Below, one piece after another: positions 1 through 5,248 of a DNA stretch of 5,248 bases. Under the pieces are notes generated by a model, which worked only from the letters and a program-made list of their open reading frames with translations, did not search any database and was not told the DNA's origin. The position numbers and the translations under genes were made by a program. The stretch is from an uncultured Flavobacterium sp. (GTDB lineage Bacteria; Bacteroidota; Bacteroidia; Flavobacteriales; Flavobacteriaceae): the NCBI GenBank assembly GCA_946479395.1, contig CAMLFV010000178.1:1-5248 (forward strand), read 5' to 3'. Numbering within the stretch: position 1 is the stretch's first letter; every line of letters begins with the position of its first letter.

Positions 1-472
1 AAACACCCGACATTACCGGACGTAAATCATCGTTACCGGCAGCAAAAATAGTTTTACTGATTGCGGTGTGCAATATTTCGGCTCCAATTTCAGCTTTCGA
101 CGGATCTTCTAACATTTCTGCCTTTGGAAACTCATCGCCAGGTAAATATGCTAAAACGTATTTTCCTAAATCAGAACTAATTTCAATAGTACTGTTGTCT
201 TTCACTGTGAAAGTTAACGGTTGTTCAGGAAACGTTTTTAAGGTTTCTAATAACAAACGTGCCGGAACTGCAATAGATCCTTCACTGGTTGATTCAATCT
301 CTAAAGTAGCCGTCATGGTTGTTTCCAAATCCGAGGCTGATACTTTTAATTGATTTTGATCAAGTTCAAATAAGAAATTATCAAGAATATGTAAGGTGTT
401 GTTACTGTTGATAACGCTTCCTAAAACTTGTAATTGTTTCAATAGATACGAGCTCGATACAATAAATTTCAT
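1..472 (-). CDS. dnaN: DNA polymerase III beta subunit (sliding clamp), N-terminal 157 residues, cut by window edge
   Basis: The beta clamp is a ring-shaped homodimer that encircles DNA and tethers the replicative polymerase and other clamp-binding proteins. Translating the minus strand from the ATG at 472-470 gives MKFIVSSSYLLKQLQVLGSV, which I recognise as the standard flavobacterial DnaN N-terminus. It continues with other family hallmarks: ILDNFLFEL (29-37), SASDLETTM (45-53), IAVPARLLLETLK (67-79), LPGDEFPK (110-117) and FAAGNDDLRPVMSGV (143-157). The visible part covers clamp domain I and the start of domain II; roughly the last 60 percent of a usual ~370-aa protein lies left of the window. 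No Shine-Dalgarno sequence is seen, only A-rich sequence before the ATG, as is usual in this phylum. The gene lies 86 bases downstream of gldG on the same strand and has its own likely promoter. One oddity is His28 where clamps usually have Pro in the LPIL motif. The identification is firm. Confidence 0.97.
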   Translation of the reverse strand, partial: MKFIVSSSYLLKQLQVLGSVINSNNTLHILDNFLFELDQNQLKVSASDLETTMTATLEIESTSEGSIAVPARLLLETLKTFPEQPLTFTVKDNSTIEISSDLGKYVLAYLPGDEFPKAEMLEDPSKAEIGAEILHTAISKTIFAAGNDDLRPVMSGV

Positions 473-511
473 CCGTTTATTTTTATTTATGCCACATTAT
501 GGCTGTTTCTA

Positions 512-519
512 CAAATATA
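512..519 (-). promoter_or_regulatory. Probable -7 promoter element for dnaN
   Basis: On the minus strand these bases read TATATTTG, an exact match to the Bacteroidota sigma-factor -7 consensus TAnnTTTG. The element lies in the 86-base gldG-dnaN gap and would start transcription near 503-508, giving a leader of roughly 35 nt before the dnaN ATG. No clear TTG/TTTG -33 box is visible 17-23 bases further upstream, where the sequence is T-rich (around 536-543). A 4-bp hairpin (GCCA/TGGC, 491-503) would sit at the start of the leader but is too weak to claim as functional. The call rests on the consensus match and its position. Confidence 0.5.
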
Positions 520-558
520 TTTCTTTTAAAGCGAAAAATAAAACTTTATTTTAAGCAA

Positions 559-2238
559 CTATTTTGTGTATTTCTTTTTGCGTAAAAAAGTAAAAACAAA
601 ACCAAAAATAGCCAATACAGCCAACGGTAAAACCACAATTATTATTTGAATGTAGTTGTAATCGTTATACACTTTTTCTTTATCAAGCAATGCTAATTTT
701 ACTTCTTTGGTTCTTAAATTAATCAATCCGTTATCGTCTAACAGATAATTTACAGCGTTTACAAGAAATTCTTTGTTTCCGTACAAAGTGTTTGTCCATT
801 TATCGTAACCTAATTCCATTGGCTGAAAATCCTGATCTAATTGATTTTTAACGATATCACCATCAGAAATTACAATCATTTTTGTCGGTTTTCCTTCAGT
901 AAGATAATTGTCTGTTTTAAATGGAACGATTCTGTTTTTAAATACCGATGTGAAATTTCCCTCTAACAAAACAGCCAACGGAAACGACTGCATTTTTACC
1001 GTTTTAGGATCGATTTTTTCTTGAATAGTTTTAGATAAACTCACAATACTTGGTGTTCCCACTTTTACCGAATAAGGCGATGACGACAATAATACTGTTT
1101 TTTTGATGTTGTTTTTCAAGGTATCGATACTGTTTGCAAAATCGAATTTTACCACATCGATATTATTGACGATTGGATGTGTGGAACCGCTAACAACATA
1201 CGGAGCGAATTTCCAGTTGAACGTTTCGTAAACGGTTTCGCTGCCTTGCTGACCAACTGCCAGTTTTATTGGCGATCCCATTTCGTCTTTAACCAAATCG
1301 GGATTTACACGCACGCCGTATTTAAACAGCATTTCGCCTAAACTTTGATCTTTTGGATACGCCAACATTTCGCTTGTAGAATTGTATAAACTGTCCATGT
1401 CTGCCTGAACCTGATCTAACATCCAAATTGATTTTCCGCCGTTCATTACAAACTGATCCAACACTTGAATTTGATTTTCGTTGAATTCTTTTGTAGGCTT
1501 GGCAATAATCGCTAAATCGTATGCCTGCAAATCTTTCAGGGTTTTCTGTGGATTTGTCGCAACGCTGTCTAAAGTAAAAGGTGCAATAAAATAACTATCT
1601 TTTAAGGTGCGAAGAAAATCGGCGATGTACCTATCATCAAGTTCGCCAATCCCTTTAATAATTGCAATTTTTTTAGATTTTTCGGTATTTACCTTATGAA
1701 TTGCTTCGGTAATCGCGTATTCTAAATGTTGAACAGATGATGCAATTTTATCTTCGGTTGTAGCCGTCATTGCATTTTTAAGCAACTGAATTTTTGCTCG
1801 ATTTTCACCTTTTGTAGCAACCGCCCACGGAAAAACCATTTCTTGCGATTGCTTACCTTTATCGTTTACCGAAATATTGATCGGTTTCATTCCGTTTACA
1901 AAAAGATTTTCAGCCATTTTAGCAGCTTCGTTCTCAGCTGATAACGGATCAACAAACAAGAAATTAACATTGCTGTTATACGCATTGAATTCTTCTAACA
2001 ACTGCTTGCTTTCGGTTTGTAATTTGCGTAATTCGGCAGGAAAATTTCCTTCTAAATAAACATCAATAAAAATGGGTTCGGTTACGTTACCTAAAACATT
2101 TTTGGTAGCTTCTGAAAGCGTATATCTTTTATCTGAAGTTAAATCAAACCTATGAAAAACATAGCTTCCTGCAATATTCAAAACAATTAATACTGCAGCA
2201 ATGCCTAAAAATGATTTTATATTTTTTTGCTTTTTCAT
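559..2238 (-). CDS. gldG: Gliding-associated ABC transporter auxiliary/substrate-binding-like protein GldG
   Basis: GldG is the extracytoplasmic, membrane-anchored partner of the GldA-GldF ABC transporter, which was linked to gliding motility in Flavobacterium johnsoniae; its substrate is unknown. The 559-aa protein has an N-terminal membrane segment (about 9-28), then the family signature DLTSDKRYTLS (32-42). A large soluble region follows with a GIGEL motif (196-200), a MNGGKSIWMLDQV segment (265-277) and VISDGD (456-461). The closing block runs from LYGNKEFLVNAVNYLLDD (485-502) to INLRTKEVKLALLDKEKV (506-523). A second membrane helix (about 530-552) and a basic tail RKKKYTK end the protein. 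This two-anchor layout puts the bulk outside the inner membrane and both ends in the cytoplasm. The start ATG overlaps the gldF stop by one base (TAATG), implying translational coupling. Ile197 replaces the His that is common in the GHGEL motif. GldFG homologues also occur in non-gliding Bacteroidota, so motility cannot be inferred. Confidence 0.95.
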   Translation of the reverse strand: MKKQKNIKSFLGIAAVLIVLNIAGSYVFHRFDLTSDKRYTLSEATKNVLGNVTEPIFIDVYLEGNFPAELRKLQTESKQLLEEFNAYNSNVNFLFVDPLSAENEAAKMAENLFVNGMKPINISVNDKGKQSQEMVFPWAVATKGENRAKIQLLKNAMTATTEDKIASSVQHLEYAITEAIHKVNTEKSKKIAIIKGIGELDDRYIADFLRTLKDSYFIAPFTLDSVATNPQKTLKDLQAYDLAIIAKPTKEFNENQIQVLDQFVMNGGKSIWMLDQVQADMDSLYNSTSEMLAYPKDQSLGEMLFKYGVRVNPDLVKDEMGSPIKLAVGQQGSETVYETFNWKFAPYVVSGSTHPIVNNIDVVKFDFANSIDTLKNNIKKTVLLSSSPYSVKVGTPSIVSLSKTIQEKIDPKTVKMQSFPLAVLLEGNFTSVFKNRIVPFKTDNYLTEGKPTKMIVISDGDIVKNQLDQDFQPMELGYDKWTNTLYGNKEFLVNAVNYLLDDNGLINLRTKEVKLALLDKEKVYNDYNYIQIIIVVLPLAVLAIFGFVFTFLRKKKYTK

Positions 2239-2963
2239 TATTTACGCACGTTTTTTAGGTTAAACACAGTTGCTATTAAAAAGAAAACGGTTACCGAAAT
2301 AAAATAGATTAAATCGCGGGTATCAATTACACCGCGACTTATGCTTTTAAAATGATAGCTTATTCCGAATTTTTCGATGATTGTTGCCGAAGATTTGAAT
2401 AATTCTGCCAATTGATCGAATCCTAAATAAAGTATAAAACAGATAATTACTGCTAAAATAAAAGCCACAATTTGATTGTCTGATAACGACGAACAAAAAA
2501 TTCCGATGCTTGTGTAAGATGCAATTAAGAATAGTAATCCTAAATACGAACCTAATGTGCTGCCTAAATCCATATTGCCAGCGGGCATTCCGTACGGATT
2601 TAAAATAATAATGTATAAAACCGTTGGTAAAATTGCCAAAACAACCAATAAAAAGGCACCTAAGAATTTACCTGTAACAATTTGGTTTAAACTTAAGGGT
2701 TTGGTTACCAATAGTTCAATAGTTCCTTGTTTACGTTCGTCTGAAATACTTTTCATTGTGATTGCAGGAATTAACAAAAGCAAAACCAAAGGTGCTAGTT
2801 GAAAAAAAGGAGTTAAATCGTTATATCCGCTTTGTAAAATGTTGTATTGCCCATCTACAATCCAAAGGAAAATTCCATTTAAAATTAAAAAGACGGCAAT
2901 AACCAGATAACCTGTTAACGAACCAAAAAACGATTTGATTTCTCGTAGTAATATTGCTTTCAT
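2238..2963 (-). CDS. gldF: Gliding-associated ABC transporter permease GldF
   Basis: This is the integral membrane subunit of the GldA-GldF-GldG ABC transporter. The 241-aa protein has six predicted membrane segments at about 17-37, 51-70, 98-121, 138-158, 163-182 and 216-236, the usual topology of ABC-2-type permeases. Between the second and third helices lies the cytoplasmic motif SISDERKQGTIELLVTKPLS (73-92), typical of this permease group and thought to contact the ATPase. The N-terminus (LLREIKSFFGSLTGYLVIA) is also characteristic of GldF. The ATPase gene gldA is not in this window; in flavobacteria it is commonly encoded elsewhere. The ATG follows the stop of the upstream small gene by a single base (TAATATG), and the stop overlaps the gldG ATG, so all three genes are probably translated from one mRNA. 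Length matches the family. The identification is firm; the transported substrate is not known. Confidence 0.95.
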   Translation of the reverse strand: MKAILLREIKSFFGSLTGYLVIAVFLILNGIFLWIVDGQYNILQSGYNDLTPFFQLAPLVLLLLIPAITMKSISDERKQGTIELLVTKPLSLNQIVTGKFLGAFLLVVLAILPTVLYIIILNPYGMPAGNMDLGSTLGSYLGLLFLIASYTSIGIFCSSLSDNQIVAFILAVIICFILYLGFDQLAELFKSSATIIEKFGISYHFKSISRGVIDTRDLIYFISVTVFFLIATVFNLKNVRK

Positions 2964-2964
2964 A

Positions 2965-3261
2965 TTATGGTAACGATTCTAATTTATCAACACTCCACGC
3001 TTGTGGTTTATCATTAAAAAATGCTTTTGTGTATGCCCAAACACTTTTAAAAAGATCAGAATTTCGGTAAGTCTCTAAATCACTTTCTTCGTTCCAAACC
3101 GAGTAAGTAAAAAAGATACTCGGGTTGTTTTTATCTTGATAAAGCTCTAAAAAATTGTTTCCCGGAAAATTTCTTATATCGTTTTTAACACTGTGAAAGT
3201 TCTCTAAAAACAATGGGATTTTCTCTTCATGAAAACTCATTTTAACTATTCTTATAAACAT
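2965..3261 (-). CDS. ABM-fold (antibiotic biosynthesis monooxygenase / quinol monooxygenase-like) small protein
   Basis: This 98-aa protein begins MFIRIVKMSFHEEKIPLFLE and has the layout of the dimeric alpha/beta-barrel ABM superfamily. A short first strand (2-8) is followed by a helix with HEEKIPLFLENFHSVKNDI (11-29). Next come the strands FLELYQDKNNPSIFFTYSVW (37-56) and a second helix with ESDLETYRNSDLFKSVWAYTKAFF (59-82), then the tail KPQAWSVDKL. Close relatives occur in flavobacteria, usually annotated as putative monooxygenases. The substrate is unknown, and the Asn-Trp-His set of haem-degrading IsdG enzymes is not apparent. I chose the ATG at 3261-3259 because the longer reading frame to 3336 would run 62 bases into the upstream gene and adds a non-family N-terminus. 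This start leaves a 13-base gap after the upstream stop. It sits one base before gldF, so it is cotranscribed with the transporter; a functional link is inference only. Confidence 0.82.
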   Translation of the reverse strand: MFIRIVKMSFHEEKIPLFLENFHSVKNDIRNFPGNNFLELYQDKNNPSIFFTYSVWNEESDLETYRNSDLFKSVWAYTKAFFNDKPQAWSVDKLESLP

Positions 3262-3274
3262 ATATTTTAAAATA

Positions 3275-4099
3275 TTATTCGGTAAATTCAATAATAACGG
3301 TGTCGCGGTACGATACACCAAAAAGCGTTTTCGCATTTCCTACATGCTCATAATCAGATTTGTAGATCGACATTTGTAAAAAATCTAAATCATTAAAAAT
3401 AAACAACATATCGCCTTCATATTCACGCAGTGTTTTACTTTCGGTATTAAAATCAGCATAAAACTCGTTGATCTTGCTAATACGGTACCTAACAGCATTA
3501 ATCACATATTTCCGCCCATTTCTAACACGTTCAAACAACTCTTTAGAAATATTTGTAACTGCATTTCCGTAATGATCTATGTAAATAACAGACCCTCGAA
3601 TCGAATTTTCGTCATCGGCAACCTTTGGGCGTAATTCCACTAAAAGCTCACAATCGTTATAACTTATTTTCGATCCTAAACTATTAAAATCAACTCCATT
3701 AAAAATCTGTTTTGCAATGTACGTATATAATGAAACGGTATCGCTACATGAAGCCGGAATATTTAAGTCGATAATTTCCGTTTCGTCATCGGCAGTTGCA
3801 AGCAACGTAATAGTGCCGTTGTTCGCCGTTAAAAAATAATGTCCGTTAAATTTTGTAAGCAGAAACGATGTTTGATCGAACATTTCAGCCTCAACCAAAA
3901 CCATGTGCACACTGCCCTGCGGAAAATTGCTATACGCACCAAACAACACATAACTGGCATTGGCAATGTTGTAAAAATCAATACAATGCGAAATGTCAAC
4001 AATCTGCACCAACGGCATTTGGGTAATAATTTTACCTTTAACCGCCGCAACAAAATGATCCTTAATACCGTAATCTGTTGTTAATGTAATAATTGACAT
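3275..4099 (-). CDS. SAM-hydroxide adenosyltransferase family protein (DUF62), divergent active site
   Basis: Typical family members hydrolyse S-adenosylmethionine to adenosine and methionine and are related to the SAM-dependent halogenases. The 274-aa protein shows the N-terminal block ITLTTDYGIKDHFVAAVKGK (4-23), with the conserved Asp9. It also has VDISHCID (34-41), the NNGTITLL block (93-100), and the strongly conserved DHYGNAVTNI (175-184) carrying the catalytic-type His176. The C-terminal barrel ends in GNAKTLFGVSYRDTVIIEF. The usual VDPGVGT..R segment, which supplies the Asp and Arg of the Asp-Arg-His catalytic triad, is replaced at 69-80 by VEAEMFDQTSFL. The Asp is therefore Glu70 and no equivalent Arg is visible. 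From memory, other Bacteroidota homologues are also altered here, so this may be a lineage-wide subfamily with changed or lost activity. It is the first gene of the minus-strand operon, divergent from phoH, with a likely promoter at 4153-4160. Family assignment is confident; the enzyme activity is not. Confidence 0.9.
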   Translation of the reverse strand: MSIITLTTDYGIKDHFVAAVKGKIITQMPLVQIVDISHCIDFYNIANASYVLFGAYSNFPQGSVHMVLVEAEMFDQTSFLLTKFNGHYFLTANNGTITLLATADDETEIIDLNIPASCSDTVSLYTYIAKQIFNGVDFNSLGSKISYNDCELLVELRPKVADDENSIRGSVIYIDHYGNAVTNISKELFERVRNGRKYVINAVRYRISKINEFYADFNTESKTLREYEGDMLFIFNDLDFLQMSIYKSDYEHVGNAKTLFGVSYRDTVIIEFTE

Positions 4100-4138
4100 T
4101 AATATTTTTTGTTAGTGTTTTTTAATAATTTTTGTTAG
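4099..4138 (+). repeat. 17-base direct repeat, two copies, 23-base period, in the divergent intergenic region
   Basis: TTAATATTTTTTGTTAG at 4099-4115 and TTAATAATTTTTGTTAG at 4122-4138 agree at 16 of 17 positions. The first copy starts at the last base of the minus-strand start codon and lies in that gene's leader. The second copy ends inside the proposed plus-strand -7 element (4136-4143). A 23-base period is roughly two helical turns, so the pair could be a two-site operator or simply a small tandem duplication in AT-rich sequence. The repeat itself is seen directly; its function is inferred. Confidence 0.6.
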
Positions 4139-4143
4139 ATTTG
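4136..4143 (+). promoter_or_regulatory. Probable -7 promoter element for phoH
   Basis: The bases read TAGATTTG, an exact match to TAnnTTTG. Transcription would start near 4148-4152, giving a leader of about 36-40 nt before the TTG start codon at 4188. The best -33 candidate is TTTG at 4108-4111, with a 24-base spacer, slightly longer than usual. The element overlaps the second copy of the direct repeat and the left arm of an 8-base inverted repeat. Confidence 0.5.
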
Positions 4144-4152
4144 ATAGTAATA

Positions 4153-4160
4153 CAAAACTA
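4153..4160 (-). promoter_or_regulatory. Probable -7 promoter element for the DUF62-ABM-gldF-gldG operon
   Basis: On the minus strand these bases read TAGTTTTG, an exact match to TAnnTTTG. Transcription would start near 4144-4148, about 45-50 nt before the ATG at 4099. The -33 region has only a weak TTAG (4181-4178) at a 17-base spacing. It is the only exact match on this strand in the intergenic region, and no other promoter candidate was found ahead of the four tightly packed genes. Confidence 0.5.
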
Positions 4161-4187
4161 ATTTTTTTTAATTAAATCTAATAGCTT

Positions 4188-5192
4188 TTGAACGAAAGAA
4201 TAATCGAACTAGAACATATTACTCCAAAAGATTTTTGGGGTGCACAGGATATACATTTAGAAACCATTAAAAAACTGTATCCGAAATTAAAAATCGTGGC
4301 TCGCGGAACTACCATGAAAATTTTCGGCGAGGCTGAAATTTTAGACCAGTTTCAATCGCGTTTCGACCGTATTTTAAAGTACTATGAAAAATACAACCAA
4401 CTAAACGAAAACATTATTGAACGATTGATTTTAGACGATGTTCCGCAAAGAATGGATAAATCAGATGAAATTTTGGTGCACGGTTTAGGCGGAAAACTTA
4501 TTAAAGCAACCACACCTAACCAGCAAAAATTAGTCGATTTGGTTTTTAAAAACGATATGGTTTTTGCCATTGGTCCTGCAGGAACTGGTAAAACCTACAC
4601 AGGTGTTGCTTTGGCTGTTAAAGCGTTAAAGGAAAAACAGGTAAAGCGAATTATTTTAACGCGACCTGCGGTTGAAGCCGGCGAAAATTTAGGTTTTCTA
4701 CCGGGCGATATGAAAGAAAAGTTAGATCCGTATATGCAGCCTTTATACGATGCATTGCGCGATATGTTACCACCAACCACGTTAGAAGATTATTTGTTAA
4801 AAGGAATTATTCAGATTGCGCCTTTAGCATTCATGCGCGGACGTACACTTGATAATGCTTTTGTAATTTTAGACGAAGCACAAAATACCACCCACAGCCA
4901 AATGAAGATGTTTTTAACACGTATGGGTAAAAATGCTAAGTTTATTATTACGGGCGATCCAGGTCAGGTTGATTTACCACGAAAAGTAACATCGGGCTTG
5001 CGCGAAGCTTTACGCATTTTAGAAGGTGTAGAAGGTATTGGTTTTGTATTTTTAGACGATAAAGATATTGTACGCCACCGTTTGGTTAAGAAAATTGTGG
5101 AAGCCTACAAAAAGGTTGAAACAGCAAACGAATTTGCATCGCATCAAAATTATTATCAGAATAATCAAAATACAGAAAATCCGACAAGTTAG
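4188..5192 (+). CDS. phoH: PhoH-like P-loop ATPase (PhoH/PhoL/YbeZ family)
   Basis: PhoH-family proteins are cytoplasmic P-loop ATPases tied to RNA metabolism; E. coli YbeZ partners the endoribonuclease YbeY. The 334-aa protein has a KH-like N-terminal region (about 20-62: ETIKKLYPKLKIVARGTTMKIFG). Then come Walker A GPAGTGKT (129-136), TRPAVEAGENLGFLPGD (158-174), FMRGRTL (215-221), Walker B VILDEAQN (226-233), TGDPGQVDLP (255-264) and the DIVRHRLV motif (293-300). All signature residues are intact. The tail from about 319 is rich in Asn and Gln and probably disordered. Translation must begin at the TTG at 4188: an in-frame TAG lies at 4182-4184 and the next in-frame ATG (4314) would remove the conserved N-terminal block. 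There is no Shine-Dalgarno sequence. Length agrees with the family. The gene is divergent from the DUF62 operon and is closed by a terminator, suggesting a monocistronic unit. No ybeY is visible nearby. Confidence 0.95.
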   Translation: MNERIIELEHITPKDFWGAQDIHLETIKKLYPKLKIVARGTTMKIFGEAEILDQFQSRFDRILKYYEKYNQLNENIIERLILDDVPQRMDKSDEILVHGLGGKLIKATTPNQQKLVDLVFKNDMVFAIGPAGTGKTYTGVALAVKALKEKQVKRIILTRPAVEAGENLGFLPGDMKEKLDPYMQPLYDALRDMLPPTTLEDYLLKGIIQIAPLAFMRGRTLDNAFVILDEAQNTTHSQMKMFLTRMGKNAKFIITGDPGQVDLPRKVTSGLREALRILEGVEGIGFVFLDDKDIVRHRLVKKIVEAYKKVETANEFASHQNYYQNNQNTENPTS

Positions 5193-5204
5193 TCGGATTT
5201 TTTT
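5176..5204 (+). terminator. Intrinsic terminator of phoH, overlapping its last codons
   Basis: AAAATCCGAC (5176-5185) pairs perfectly with GTCGGATTTT (5192-5201), giving a 10-bp stem with a 6-base loop (AAGTTA) followed by a T run ending at 5204. The left arm encodes part of the C-terminal ENPTS of PhoH. The TAG stop (5190-5192) falls in the loop and the first base of the right arm, so gene end and terminator share sequence. The stem contains the run TCCGAC/GTCGGA, which is GC-rich for this genome, making it a convincing rho-independent terminator. Confidence 0.9.
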
Positions 5205-5248
5205 ATGGAAGATAAATATTGTACTAATTTTCTCTATAAAATCTTATT

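Larger units (their letters stand above)
4135..4181. repeat. 8-base inverted repeat TTAGATTT/AAATCTAA spanning both promoters
   Basis: TTAGATTT at 4135-4142 and AAATCTAA at 4174-4181 are perfect reverse complements separated by 31 bases. The left arm includes most of the phoH -7 element; the right arm covers the -33 position of the minus-strand promoter. Symmetric half-sites this far apart could be bound by a regulator, but an 8-base match in AT-rich DNA may be chance. Confidence 0.35.

Noticed and set aside
66..353. 95-codon plus-strand open frame at the left end
   Set aside because: It is antisense to dnaN, whose minus-strand protein matches the clamp family over the same bases; the frame's own protein resembles nothing.
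491..503. Hairpin GCCA-CATTA-TGGC in the dnaN leader as a regulatory structure
   Set aside because: A 4-bp stem is too short to distinguish from chance and no other leader structure supports it.
535..552. Inverted repeat AAAATAAA/TTTATTTT after gldG as a terminator
   Set aside because: It is made only of A/T pairs with a 2-base spacer, so a stable RNA hairpin is unlikely; it reflects base composition.
3262..3336. N-terminal extension of the ABM protein starting at 3336
   Set aside because: It would lie mostly inside the DUF62 coding sequence and adds 25 residues not expected in the family; the ATG at 3261 gives a standard-length protein.
3829..4084. Open frames of 74 and 81 codons on both strands inside the DUF62 gene
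   Set aside because: They are shadow frames with unnatural composition, fully overlapped by a gene with clear family motifs.
5205..5248. ATG-initiated frame running off the right edge (MEDKYCTNFLYK...)
   Set aside because: The ATG directly abuts the terminator T run, only 14 codons are visible, and the sequence matches no family I know; it is more likely intergenic sequence or leader of the next gene.
1..5248. Novel defence system, mobile element or CRISPR
   Set aside because: All coding space is explained by recognised core-type genes with uniform AT-rich codon use; there are no transposase, integrase, repeat array or tRNA signals.

Overview
The window looks like ordinary chromosomal core sequence from a member of the Flavobacteriaceae (Bacteroidota). 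It is AT-rich and TTA-leucine-rich. It carries the flavobacterial gliding-associated genes gldF and gldG. Its start sites lack Shine-Dalgarno sequences, and its likely promoters match the Bacteroidota -7 consensus TAnnTTTG. The family call is firm. The genus (Flavobacterium, Myroides or a relative) cannot be fixed from this sequence alone.

Minus strand, read right to left from 4099: a divergent SAM-hydroxide adenosyltransferase (DUF62) family protein, a 98-aa ABM-fold monooxygenase-like protein, gldF (ABC permease), gldG (membrane-anchored auxiliary protein of the same transporter), then dnaN (DNA polymerase sliding clamp), which runs off the left edge. The first four genes are separated by 13 bases, 1 base and a 1-base overlap (TAATG), so they very likely form one operon. 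An 86-base gap precedes dnaN and contains its own -7 element, so dnaN probably has a private promoter and may also receive read-through.

Plus strand: phoH (PhoH-like P-loop ATPase) starts at a TTG codon at 4188 and stops at 5192. It is followed immediately by a strong intrinsic terminator whose left arm is made from the last phoH codons. The final 44 bases (5205-5248) hold nothing I can assign.

The 88-base divergent intergenic region (4100-4187) is the most information-dense part. It has one -7 element per strand, placed so that the two promoters would overlap and face each other. It also has a 17-base near-perfect direct repeat with a 23-base period and an 8-base inverted repeat touching both promoters.

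I see no mobile element, CRISPR array, tRNA or rRNA and no clearly novel system. The items most worth a second look are the altered active site of the DUF62 protein, the architecture of the divergent promoter region, and the conserved-looking coupling of a DUF62 protein and an ABM protein to gldFG.
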